Source of the DNA: JBHPCZ01 sp042573625 | GTDB lineage: Bacteria; Desulfobacterota; Desulfobacteria; Desulfobacterales; UBA11574 | Direction of reading: 5' to 3' | NCBI GenBank assembly: GCA_042573625.1 | Contig: JBHPCZ010000006.1 | Location: 1-58,293 of the forward strand | DNA: 58,293 bases | Shown: piece after piece, positions 1 to 8,088 of the stretch | Position numbering within the stretch: the stretch's first letter is position 1 | Layout of the letters: every line of letters begins with the position of its first letter | Program-made: the position numbers and the translations under genes | Notes under the pieces: generated by a model | Databases searched by the model: none | Seen by the model: the letters and a program-made list of their open reading frames with translations, nothing else | Told to the model about the DNA's origin: nothing

Positions 1-1
1 G

Positions 2-652
2 GATGGTAAGCCGGTGTTTGTCATTTATCGACCGCAGCATATCGACAAGATCGATGAGATGTTGGCGTTTTGGCGCGAACTGGCGCAACAAGACAGCCTG
101 CCAGGGCTGTATTTCATTTTTCAGAAGCAGTATGAATTGCCGAACACGAATTGCCTGAATTCATTTGATGCGCTTTTTCAGTTTCAGCCTTATGAGACTA
201 TTTCCTCACCAACGAACAATAAGTATTCGATAAGGAATCCACGGTTGCTCAAGCTGGTTCGCAGTCTGCCAGAGCGTTACCAGGACATGTTGCGTGACAT
301 AAGGGCCAAGTTCGCCAGAAGGCTGACTTTTCATGATTACGAGGCGATTTGGAGACAAATTGTCGAGATTCGTCCGGAACAGAAGTTGACGACGTTTCCT
401 GGAGCCTATGTGGATTTGGATAACACGGCGCGGTATAAAAATAGAGCACGCATCATTCATGGCGCAACGCCAGAAGGGTTTAGTAAATGGCTCTCAAAAT
501 TAGTTGATAGCATGCCGCAAAGAAACCTCCCGGACAATTTCATTTTTCTGAATGCATGGAACGAGTGGAGTGAAGGAGCCTATCTTGAACCGGATGAGCG
601 ATTCGGTTACCAGTACTTGGAGGCAGTCAAGCAGGTGTTGAGCAGACCCTAA
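2..652 (+). CDS. WbsX/GH99-like glycan protein, C-terminal part (5' truncated)
   Basis: The reading frame is open from base 2 and continues the sense DGKPVFVIYRP, so the true start lies before the window; the GTG at 14 is internal. The visible 216 residues match the end of WbsX-type proteins (glycoside-hydrolase-99-like domain, found in O-antigen and capsule clusters). Seen: a GKPVF-Y-RP segment, FPGAYVDLDNTARY near the middle, and the typical close NAWNEWSEGAYLEPD followed by a helix with YLEAVK. The role in surface polysaccharide assembly or trimming comes from the family. No other glycan gene follows in the window, so this is probably the right edge of a polysaccharide cluster. Confidence 0.8.
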   Translation, partial: DGKPVFVIYRPQHIDKIDEMLAFWRELAQQDSLPGLYFIFQKQYELPNTNCLNSFDALFQFQPYETISSPTNNKYSIRNPRLLKLVRSLPERYQDMLRDIRAKFARRLTFHDYEAIWRQIVEIRPEQKLTTFPGAYVDLDNTARYKNRARIIHGATPEGFSKWLSKLVDSMPQRNLPDNFIFLNAWNEWSEGAYLEPDERFGYQYLEAVKQVLSRP

Positions 653-1437
653 CCGTGATGAGTATGACGGCAGGTCCACAGGGCTCAGAGTCACGCCACC
701 TTTATGCCGTACGCCGATCAGACAGTAAGCAGGTTCCCTCTGGACTTATCCTGGCGTACAGATAGCCGCCAGTTTTGACGTCACCTCAATATTTTCGACA
801 CCTCATCAGTGGTTCGCCTACGCTCGTCTCTCTGATTCACAACTGATCCCGTCTCGCGGAACCTTACCCCAGCGCTCACCACCCCGGCTCTTGACCGACG
901 TAGCTTGGGGTGCTTTGGAGCCTACTCCTGAAAACCGGCTCCGAGGGGCCAAACCCTCATCTCCTGTGCAACTTCTTGGCACACTGCCTGCAATATATCT
1001 TCCATTCTGATGACGGTTCAATTGGTTGTGATATCAAGTTCTGAGAATCGAACTGCCAAGTGATGTATTGACCCGCCTTACGATTCTGTCAAATCAAGTA
1101 TAGGTCGGGTTTGAGGGGTGGAAAGAATCTTATAAACTCCCCTTTGATCACCATCTTTATAAATAAAATCAGTAAATGTACCGCCAGTGCCAACACCCAG
1201 GAAAATCATTATACGCTCCGCTTAGAACCAGTGCAAACCTTCAAGCCGCTGTTTATCATAAAAACCGGATACAGGAAACCGCTTGATTGTGGACCTGTTT
1301 TGTGACATCTTTTTTGGCTCGATGGTTAATAGAAATCCAAATTTTATGCCTCACGTAAATGTGTTATTTTCGTAATACCTCCAGGGAAAATGCACAAGTC
1401 GCCCGCTCGGAGGTGACGTTGAAAAAAGGAGTTTGTT
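653..1437. other. 785-bp gene-free stretch, partly structured
   Basis: No convincing gene is seen on either strand; short open frames at 818-1021 (minus) and 1111-1305 (plus) lack a ribosome site and recognisable motifs. Bases about 660-1020 are richer in GC than the flanks and can form short hairpins, for example GGAGCC with GGCTCC around 918-944. It may be a decayed mobile or ribozyme element, but no intron end or domain V motif could be recognised. The last 60 bases hold the trxB leader. Confidence 0.35.
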
Positions 1438-2403
1438 ATGTCGGAAGGTGAAATTTACGATCTGATCATTATCGGCGGCGGCCCCGGTGGTCTTACCGCC
1501 GGGATTTATGCCATGCGGGCCGCAATGAAGACGGTATTGATTGAAAAAGGCGCACCGGGAGGGCAGATAATGATGACCGATGAGGTGGAGAATTGGCCCG
1601 GAACCGAAAAGATCAGCGGTGCCGATCTGTCCATGAAATTTTTCCAACATGCCCAATCATACGGTCTTGAAATCGTTACCCAGGAAGTGGTGTCTGTAGA
1701 TCCCGGACTTGATTTCCACTCGATCCGGCTCGCTGACGGAAAAGTCTTTAAGGCGTATGCGATAATTATCGGTACAGGAGGCCATCCCCGCATGTTAAAC
1801 ATTCCCGGTGAAAATAAATATTACGGCCGGGGCGTCTCTTACTGTGCGGTGTGTGACGGGTTTTTCTTTAGAAACAGAACTGTCATCGTCGTCGGCGGCG
1901 GCGACACTGCTGCGGAAGAAGCCCTTTATCTCTCCAAGCTTGCAAAGCATGTATATCTGGCCCATCGAAGGGACGCCTTGCGGGCCAGTAAAATTCTGCA
2001 GCAGCGCGTTATGGACGAGTGCAAAATCGAAGTCCTCTGGAATACGGTCCTCACTGCCATCGAAGCCGATGAAGAGGGCGTCTCTTCAGTTGATCTTAAA
2101 GACACGCAAACCGGCGATCAGCGTAAACTACCCGTTGAAGGGGTTTTTATCTTCATCGGATTCGACCCTAACAATCAGGTGGTTCCAGCGGGCATCAAAA
2201 TGAATACCGACGGATACGTGTGCACCGACGAAAAGTGCGAAACAAAAATTCCGGGCATCTATGCCATTGGAGATCTGAGGGAAAAATATGCCAGGCAGAT
2301 TGTCATTTCCGCCGCGGACGGCAGCACGGCCGCTCTCGCTGCGGCATACCACGTGGAAACCAAAAAAGCAGATGCGGTCTGTGAAGCACCAGCGGATCTT
2401 TGA
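1438..2403 (+). CDS. trxB: Thioredoxin reductase
   Basis: This FAD/NADPH enzyme reduces thioredoxin; 321 aa is normal for the low-molecular-weight bacterial type. Seen in order: N-terminal FAD dinucleotide fold GGGPGGLTAGIYAMRA (about 12-27), redox-active CAVCDGFF (about 138-145), NADPH fold VVGGGDTAAEEALYLSK (about 152-168) with HRRDALRASK for the NADP phosphate, and the C-terminal FAD motif GIYAIGDLR followed by AADGSTAALAAAYH. The ATG follows AAAAAAGGAG at suitable spacing. It stands alone, but four thioredoxin-fold proteins are encoded in the island starting near 7.6 kb and are possible partners (inference). Confidence 0.95.
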   Translation: MSEGEIYDLIIIGGGPGGLTAGIYAMRAAMKTVLIEKGAPGGQIMMTDEVENWPGTEKISGADLSMKFFQHAQSYGLEIVTQEVVSVDPGLDFHSIRLADGKVFKAYAIIIGTGGHPRMLNIPGENKYYGRGVSYCAVCDGFFFRNRTVIVVGGGDTAAEEALYLSKLAKHVYLAHRRDALRASKILQQRVMDECKIEVLWNTVLTAIEADEEGVSSVDLKDTQTGDQRKLPVEGVFIFIGFDPNNQVVPAGIKMNTDGYVCTDEKCETKIPGIYAIGDLREKYARQIVISAADGSTAALAAAYHVETKKADAVCEAPADL

Positions 2404-2463
2404 CAAAATGTGAAGGTTTTTTTTCTTTCAAACACTTAATTGCATAGTATCCTGATATGAACG

Positions 2464-2838
2464 TCAACTGACCGTGTAGTTCTTGAGGAAATAATCCAAC
2501 TGGAATAATTGGCCGGATTTAATCCCCCTAAATTGAAAACATCGTTGCCTGATCTTATTGGAACATAGAGGATACTTATCAGCCAGACTAAAATCGAAAA
2601 TGGTTATGACCTGTATTTTGGGAATGTAAAAATTGCTATCTATTATGAATATATCTAACACGGGTGTCTCCCTTAACTGCCGCCCATTATTCGAATAACA
2701 AACTGCCAGTCCATCTTTACTCATGTTTAAAATTTGACCAACCATAGTCGGCTTATATCTAATCACCGCATATGCACCATCTATAACCCTATAACGGTTA
2801 TGATTTCTTTGCTTGATTGGCTTATTTCCGTTTTTCAT
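2464..2838 (-). CDS. PilZ-domain protein
   Basis: 124 aa. The start at 2838 is preferred over the longer frame because AAGGAAG lies six bases upstream. The protein resembles PilZ domains, which bind cyclic di-GMP: QRNHNRYRV matches the RxxxR arm and NMSKDGLAV matches the (D/N)xSxxG strand. The C-terminal CFQFRGIKSGQLFQLDYF is like the closing strands and helix of the fold. Cytosolic, no signal peptide. Its place among other small signalling genes (STAS-like, CBM48, PAS-LuxR) fits a regulatory role, but the output is unknown. Confidence 0.7.
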   Translation of the reverse strand: MKNGNKPIKQRNHNRYRVIDGAYAVIRYKPTMVGQILNMSKDGLAVCYSNNGRQLRETPVLDIFIIDSNFYIPKIQVITIFDFSLADKYPLCSNKIRQRCFQFRGIKSGQLFQLDYFLKNYTVS

Positions 2839-3059
2839 GTTACACTTCCTTAAGAGGGTTAAGTCAGCCATGCGCCATTGCTTTTGGACACAGAAACTAT
2901 AGACTTCTTAAAAAGATCTGTCCTGATATTGATTCTGTCTTCTAAACACAAACAAAATCTTGGAAGGGCGGAATTGGGTCCACCCTTCCAGACGTAAGAG
3001 TTGTAGCCTCCCGTGCGCACAAAAAAGGAAATGAAATTAGAAGCTGTTTCAAAACATGA

Positions 3060-3341
3060 TTAGAGCAAATTACTTCCAGGCGGTGCTATTTTGTATCTAT
3101 GCTTCCCGGTGAAAGTTATCCCATAGGATATATTCTTTAATTCAGACCACTTTTTGTGGAACACCTTCAGGCCGAACGGGTGGATGTAAGCAAGTCCACA
3201 AGTGTGAATAACTATTTTACCGACCTTGCCGTAGTGTTCTTTTAATGTGTTAATCAGTTCATAAGCCGATGAACCGTCAAAAACACCCATTAGCTTCAGA
3301 TTAAGATTAGCCTTGTTTCGATAAAAGGATATTTTAAACAT
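3060..3341 (-). CDS. STAS-like domain protein
   Basis: 93 aa with the strand-helix pattern of STAS (anti-anti-sigma) domains: MFKISFYRNKANLNLKLMG, then FDGSSAYELINTLKE, then KIVIHTCGLAYIHPFGLKVF. The usual DSSGL phosphorylation loop is replaced by IHPFGL, so the serine that partner-switch kinases phosphorylate is missing. If the fold call is right, it would be a non-phosphorylated adaptor or a divergent relative. No partner kinase or phosphatase is encoded nearby. Confidence 0.5.
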   Translation of the reverse strand: MFKISFYRNKANLNLKLMGVFDGSSAYELINTLKEHYGKVGKIVIHTCGLAYIHPFGLKVFHKKWSELKNISYGITFTGKHRYKIAPPGSNLL

Positions 3342-3392
3342 TGAAATTAAACCACTTCAGTTCCTGTAAATGCGTGCTTTGAGTCGTCAGTC

Positions 3393-3701
3393 TTAAAACC
3401 TGTCTTGGCTTACAGCCAAATTAAAGATACTATTATAAGTCCCAAAGCAGTTTGCATTTTTATGTTCATTTTGAGGATCTTCCTTCCATTCTCCATCAAC
3501 CAGAAACTTGTACTCATAGTTTCCGGGGAAGAGCATCACGGCCTTAGTCCAAATACCGTTTTCATCACTTTTCATGGAGTGCTTTTTAGGGTCCCAATTG
3601 TTAAAATCTCCCATCAGAATAACCTCTTTAGCCCCTGATAAATCGAGTGTAAAAGTGATCTTCCTCCGCCTGATATTCTTTTTTGATTTCACACTTGCCA
3701 T
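3393..3701 (-). CDS. Small CBM48/AMPK-type glycogen-binding domain protein
   Basis: 102 aa. The start at 3701 has GAGGAGG six bases upstream, so the earlier in-frame codon is rejected. It is a single E-set carbohydrate-binding module like those of AMP-activated kinase beta and branching enzymes: RRKITFTLDLSGAKEVILMG, DFNNWDPKKHSM, GIWTKAVMLFPGNYEYKFLVDG and EWKEDPQN. The tryptophans and the NYEYKFLVDG strand are the family hallmarks. No catalytic domain is attached. Stand-alone modules of this kind occur in deltaproteobacteria; the ligand (glycogen-like glucan) is inferred from the family. Confidence 0.8.
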   Translation of the reverse strand: MASVKSKKNIRRRKITFTLDLSGAKEVILMGDFNNWDPKKHSMKSDENGIWTKAVMLFPGNYEYKFLVDGEWKEDPQNEHKNANCFGTYNSIFNLAVSQDRF

Positions 3702-3832
3702 ATAATACCTCCTCAAATGATATTGATTGATTCGAAATAAAAAACATTTTTGTTTGGGTCAGCTTAACTTTTTTGACAGTTTTTGCATCAAATCACTCCG
3801 AAATCTCGTTTATCATTGTGCCGACCTCCCTT

Positions 3833-4033
3833 TTAAAAAGGAGACATACGTTTTGCATCCGAATGATTAATCGTAAACCTGTTTTCTTCAGAATAATCTA
3901 TCCCTCGTACCATTAAATGCCTTTCTGTTGATAAGTGGACATCTTGTATCGCCTGTAATAATTCGCAATTTTTATAACAATCTTCTTTGGGTTGATTGCT
4001 TCTGTTGCACGTCTTGCATGGAGAAGAAATCAT
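3833..4033 (-). CDS. Small cysteine-rich hypothetical protein
   Basis: Unrecognised. From the ATG at 4033 it is 66 aa and begins MISSPCKTCNRSNQPKEDC, with a CKTC-x8-DCYKNC cluster that could bind a metal, then a helix ELLQAIQDVHLS. A longer frame runs to 4135, but its N-terminal part looks like an aromatic-rich read-through without motif. An AAGG lies rather far from the ATG. No function is proposed. Confidence 0.4.
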   Translation of the reverse strand: MISSPCKTCNRSNQPKEDCYKNCELLQAIQDVHLSTERHLMVRGIDYSEENRFTINHSDAKRMSPF

Positions 4034-4273
4034 AATTCCATCCCATACCTTCAAGAAACTACTCGGAAGCCAATACGTCGCCAAAATACCTGCCAACCGC
4101 TTTACCATAGCTCTTACTTTAGCCTGTGAACTCAAAATAAAAGCTGCATCTAACTGATTTTCAAAAAGTATAGAACAATTATCCGTGGAAAAGGGTAGTC
4201 CAATAATCGTTCGACATTTTTTGCTTCAATTTTAATACGAATTCTTGGATTTACAAGATGAGATTGTTATGGG

Positions 4274-4302
4274 TATAATATGGGGGAAAAGCCCATATTA
4301 TA
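4274..4302. terminator. 11-bp perfect hairpin at the end of the PAS-LuxR gene
   Basis: TATAATATGGG (4274-4284) and CCCATATTATA (4292-4302) pair perfectly around a 7-base loop. It overlaps the stop codon of the leftward regulator gene. There is no clear T-run on the minus strand, so it may stabilise the 3' end or bind a protein rather than act as an intrinsic terminator. Confidence 0.45.
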
Positions 4303-6457
4303 GAAAAGATGACAGGTAGGTTCTCAGGTTTGTCTTTTTATTCTTTATGCCGAATTTCTTGCGGATATTGTTTCTATGAAAATCGATCGTGCTTTTAGCC
4401 AAATTCATAACGTCTGCAATTTCCTTTGTGGTTTTACCCTGCTTGATCAGGTTTGCAACCTGAAGTTCTGTGGGAGAAAGTTTTATTAATTTAGAGGACA
4501 AACCATGTACAAACGGGGAAACAATATCATTTAAATTGGACTCTAGAATTCCGATATAGGCCCTTTGCTTCTCATCCAATCTTTTCTTTTTTAGTTTTTC
4601 CAAGTAGGGTAAAACCAGTTCCCGAACATTTAATAGCACCTTTTCTTCAAGTTCAATTTTGTCCCTTTCTCTTTGTTTCAACAAGACCTTTAATGCAGTG
4701 TTTGCTTCCTGAAGACCAATGGTCTTCATCTCCAATTCCAACCCCCGTCGTTTTAGAGCTTTCTCTGCCTTCCTCCGGTTGAATATTTCAGCCTTTAATG
4801 CCTTGTTGGTTTTCACAAGTTTCGCGGTACGTTCTTCAACACGTTTTTCCAACTCGCCCTTCGCTTTTTGTAAGGCAATCTCTGCCTGCTTCTTCTCCGT
4901 GATATCTCTATTGCTGGCGCGCCTTCCAATAAAATTACCGTCATCATCGTAAACGGGTTGGCAAGTGTGGGAGATCCAACGTTCGTCACCATTCCGGGTT
5001 GTGATTCGAAATTCAATGGTTAACGCATCTTTGCTATCCATTTCCTCCGCAAAATGTTTGGAAAGAAAATCGCGGTCATTTGGATGGCCAATCTTATCGA
5101 GAAATTCGGGGTCCTGAGTGAATTCATGAGTGCCGTATCCGGTGATACGCTCACATGAAGGTGAAACATAATTATAAGTCCCATCCGGTGCGATCCAAGA
5201 CTCCCAGTCATAAGTAAAATCAGCAACAGTACGAAACCGCTGCTCACTCTCTCGAAGCGCTTGTTCCGCCTTCATTCGGTCTGTAATGTCACGAACATAT
5301 TCAACAATGCCACTCGGATTCCCATCTAAATCTATAATAGGGAAAGAATACAGCTCAAGCCACCCCACGGTTTGTCCTGATTCTATCAAAGGTACAATGT
5401 CCATTTGCAGGCTGCACGCCTCAAGAGCTCTTATGGATGGGCAAATTTCGCAGCGTTCAGTCCTTCCGTGATAAACTTCATAACATTTCTTACCACTGAA
5501 CGGCATCGCATGAGCGTACCACTTTTCCATCGTATTATTGACCCGCAGAATGTTTAAATCTATATCAAGAACGGAAATGCCATCCTGGATTGCGTCAAAG
5601 ATGTTCTGCAAAAAACCTTCACTCTCCTTTAACTTGTCTTCGGCTCGTTTGCGCTCTGTAATGTCTTCAACAATACCATCATAATATTTCACTTCTCCTT
5701 TTTCGTCTTTTACCGCCACGGCAGAGACTGAACCGATGAATGGAGTGCCGTCTTTTTTTCGCAGTTGCTCCTCTTCACTCCTTACAGCCCCCTCTTTTAA
5801 CATTTTTTTGTTAAATGCCTTTCTGTCATCCGGATTTTGATATAAATCAGAAACACTGAATTCTAAGAATTCATTTCTACTGGCATATCCAAACAACTTC
5901 ACAATAGCCGGGTTTGCCTCAATAAATCTGCCTTTGGGTCCGGCTGTATTTCTATATACCCCAACGTTGAGATTGTTTGTCAGCGTTCTGTAACTGTCTT
6001 CACTAATCCGCAGCTGCTCCTCCATCTGCTTTCGATCCGTAATGTCCAAAATCATTGCTTGTTTAGAGAGGCTTCCGTCAGGATGATATATGGGCGTATT
6101 GACAACATAATACCAACGGCTGTCTTTGGGGCTCTGCACTTCCCAGCGAACCGTTTCTCCTTTGAATACCTGCTCATTGACGCACCACGGACAGACAGAA
6201 TCAAGCTCATGCAAGGCTTTATAACACAGCTTCCCTGTCGAATCGTAACCGGTGCGCTCGATAAATCGATCATTCATGAATTCAACACGATAATCATGGG
6301 AACAGACATATATCAATCCGTCAAAGGCTGCTACAATCGCGCGATACCGCTCCTCACTTGCCTGTAACGCGCTCTCTGCCTGCCTCAGTTTAACTGCTTC
6401 TTTCTCTAGTTCCTTAACTCTTTGCTCCATTGCTCCGTGGGTTGGTTTTCCAGCCAT
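4298..6457 (-). CDS. Multi-PAS sensor with LuxR-type DNA-binding domain
   Basis: 719 aa from the ATG at 6457 (GGAG nine bases upstream; the TTG at 6472 overlaps that site). Four PAS domains follow an N-terminal coiled segment, roughly 35-150, 150-280, 285-400 and 405-530, most ending in the ITDRK/ITERK/ITEKK linker. A long coiled coil (about 530-640) leads to a LuxR/GerE helix-turn-helix: LSPTELQVANLIKQGKTTKEIA and STIDFHRNNIRKKFG. There is no kinase or membrane segment, so it is a cytosolic one-component sensor or a partner of other PAS proteins. CPWC and CEICP in PAS 1 and PAS 3 could be redox or metal sites (inference). Confidence 0.85.
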   Translation of the reverse strand: MAGKPTHGAMEQRVKELEKEAVKLRQAESALQASEERYRAIVAAFDGLIYVCSHDYRVEFMNDRFIERTGYDSTGKLCYKALHELDSVCPWCVNEQVFKGETVRWEVQSPKDSRWYYVVNTPIYHPDGSLSKQAMILDITDRKQMEEQLRISEDSYRTLTNNLNVGVYRNTAGPKGRFIEANPAIVKLFGYASRNEFLEFSVSDLYQNPDDRKAFNKKMLKEGAVRSEEEQLRKKDGTPFIGSVSAVAVKDEKGEVKYYDGIVEDITERKRAEDKLKESEGFLQNIFDAIQDGISVLDIDLNILRVNNTMEKWYAHAMPFSGKKCYEVYHGRTERCEICPSIRALEACSLQMDIVPLIESGQTVGWLELYSFPIIDLDGNPSGIVEYVRDITDRMKAEQALRESEQRFRTVADFTYDWESWIAPDGTYNYVSPSCERITGYGTHEFTQDPEFLDKIGHPNDRDFLSKHFAEEMDSKDALTIEFRITTRNGDERWISHTCQPVYDDDGNFIGRRASNRDITEKKQAEIALQKAKGELEKRVEERTAKLVKTNKALKAEIFNRRKAEKALKRRGLELEMKTIGLQEANTALKVLLKQRERDKIELEEKVLLNVRELVLPYLEKLKKKRLDEKQRAYIGILESNLNDIVSPFVHGLSSKLIKLSPTELQVANLIKQGKTTKEIADVMNLAKSTIDFHRNNIRKKFGIKNKKTNLRTYLSSFL

Positions 6458-6496
6458 AATAAAATTCTCCAATTTGCCAAAACAAAAACGTATTTG

Positions 6497-7264
6497 CTAA
6501 GTCATAAAATATTTTGAGCATATCAATTTTATTATTGTCAGTGCAACAACGGTCAAGAAAAAGACCCGAACGAATCGAACGCCTTTTGTTATCACCAGGT
6601 TTGAACCGATGAAAGCACCTATCATCTGACAGAATCCCATTACGATACCTGCAGTAAACAGCACATTATTACCTAAAATGAATGCAAAAAGTGCGACAAT
6701 ATTGCTGGTAAAGTTCATTATTTTTGTGTGGGCTGTCGCTTTTTTCAAATCTAATCCAAGACTCAGAACAAACGCTACCATCCAGAACGAGCCTGTTCCG
6801 GGGCCAAAAAACCCATCGTAAAATCCCAAAAGTAAACCGGTGATTCCATAGAATAGCATTTCAGGCATCATGGCCTCTTTATCTACTGCGCCCAAATCCG
6901 GTGAAAAAAGGAAATATAAAAATACGGCCAGCAGCATTATGGGTATGAATTGCCCGAGGAATCCTGTTGAAAGATGTTGAATCGTCATTGTACCGATGAC
7001 TGCACCGCAGGCTGTAAAAAATATACCCTGGATGACGCTCTGAAAGTCGACCAGCCCTTTACGGGTATAGTTCAACGCAGCGGTGAAGCTGCCGAAACTG
7101 CTCTGGAGCTTATTCGTCCCCAGAGCAAGGTGCGGCGGGATGCCCACAGAAAGCAGAACTGGAAGCGTAATAAGACCCCCGCCGCCTGCAATGGCGTCCA
7201 CAAATCCGGCGAACAAACCGGCCAAACCGAGCAGAATATATTTTGATAAGGCTATCGATTCCAC
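6497..7264 (-). CDS. TSUP (TauE/SafE, YfcA-like) permease
   Basis: 255 aa integral membrane protein with about eight hydrophobic segments and the two repeated TSUP halves: GLFAGFVDAIAGGGGLITLPVLL near the N-terminus, and GFYDGFFGPGTGSFWMVAF in the middle. The LGTNKLQSSFGS stretch is typical of YfcA proteins. TSUP proteins export or import sulfur-containing anions such as sulfite or organosulfonates. The start is GTG at 7264 with a weak AAGAGA upstream. It lies just outside the ars-type island and is transcribed away from it. Confidence 0.85.
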   Translation of the reverse strand: MESIALSKYILLGLAGLFAGFVDAIAGGGGLITLPVLLSVGIPPHLALGTNKLQSSFGSFTAALNYTRKGLVDFQSVIQGIFFTACGAVIGTMTIQHLSTGFLGQFIPIMLLAVFLYFLFSPDLGAVDKEAMMPEMLFYGITGLLLGFYDGFFGPGTGSFWMVAFVLSLGLDLKKATAHTKIMNFTSNIVALFAFILGNNVLFTAGIVMGFCQMIGAFIGSNLVITKGVRFVRVFFLTVVALTIIKLICSKYFMT

Positions 7265-7356
7265 AGTTTTGTCTCTTGAAATTTCATTATTCTGTCGTCA
7301 TTGATTTTATAGATTCTTCTCCAAAAGAGTTGGTAACTTTAACAGAATTCAAGGTG

Positions 7357-7557
7357 TCAATTGTATTTTTCTAACGATTTTATCAGCGCCTTGCCATCAT
7401 CCTTCAGCATATCATTCGAATCTTTGGCCCCTTGAATCCTTAAGGTCACACCACCTTTTTTGGAGGTGATCCATTTTTTAATGTCTGTTGTCTTCTGGCT
7501 TATAAACCGGATGTTAACCAACACTACGGTGACGTATTTTTCTGAAAAGCCATATCC
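7357..7557 (-). pseudogene. Short coding remnant or unrecognised small gene
   Basis: A 66-codon open frame on the minus strand between stops gives protein-like sequence with ISQKTTDIKKWITSKKGG, VTLRIQGAKDSND and GKALIKSLEKYN, but no ATG, only an unsupported GTG at 7524. It may be the C-terminal remnant of a decayed gene. Nothing recognisable is seen in the rest of 7265-7600. Confidence 0.25.
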
Positions 7558-7600
7558 TTAGAAGAAAACATCCCATTTGTCAAAATTATACGAGTTTTCC

Positions 7601-7646
7601 TTGACAGCAACAAAAAAATCTATATATTGCCAGATAAGAATATATA
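7601..7646 (+). promoter_or_regulatory. Promoter and candidate operator of the first arsR
   Basis: TTGACA at 7601-7606 and TATATT at 7623-7628 are separated by 16 bases. TATATATT (7621-7628) and AATATATA (7639-7646) form an 8-bp perfect inverted repeat with a 10-base spacer that covers the -10 box. This is the expected place for an autorepressing ArsR operator. AAGGAG follows directly at the end of the repeat. Confidence 0.65.
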
Positions 7647-7657
7647 AGGAGTTGCAC

Positions 7658-8002
7658 ATGAAATCTTTTATAAAAGTCATGAAGGCGCTTTCAGACCCGA
7701 ATCGGGTAAAGATTGTTAAGATGCTCCAGAAGAAAGTGCTTTGTGTTTGCGAATTGCAATTTGCATTGAAAATTGCACAGCCGACGGTTTCCAAGCATTT
7801 GAAAATATTGCAGGAAGCAGGTTTGGTGCACTCAATGAAAGACGGTTTGTGGGTCAATTATTACCTGGCGGACGGTCAGGAGAACCCCTTTGTCTCCAGC
7901 CTGCTTGGCAACCTCAGGCACTGGCTGAACGATCATCCGGAAATTTCCGAATTGATTGAGAAAACACCATCTTTGGATCGTGAAGAAATCGTCAACCGTT
8001 AA
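7658..8002 (+). CDS. arsR: ArsR/SmtB-family repressor with CxC metalloid site
   Basis: 114 aa from the ATG at 7658 (AAGGAG seven bases upstream); an upstream in-frame start would lie within the promoter. Winged helix: KALSDPNRVKIVKML, then KVLCVCELQFAL as the recognition-region helix, then AQPTVSKHLKILQEAGLV and the wing KDGLWVNYYL. The CVC pair matches the As(III)/Sb(III)-binding position of E. coli-type ArsR. It heads a rightward run of thiol and transport genes that it probably represses until metalloid binds (inference from family and operator). Confidence 0.9.
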   Translation: MKSFIKVMKALSDPNRVKIVKMLQKKVLCVCELQFALKIAQPTVSKHLKILQEAGLVHSMKDGLWVNYYLADGQENPFVSSLLGNLRHWLNDHPEISELIEKTPSLDREEIVNR

Positions 8003-8088
8003 TTTTTTTTTGCGTTTAATAAATAGCTAAATATGCATGTGGTTATATTGTATCGTGTTAAACAAATTTCGAATCGAGGCGTTATGTT

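Noticed and set aside
977..992. TGGCAC-N5-CTGCA resembling a sigma-54 promoter
   Set aside because: The -12 box is imperfect and no gene starts within 440 bases.
818..1021. 67-codon frame on the minus strand
   Set aside because: No ribosome site or motif; lies in a structured, probably non-coding stretch.
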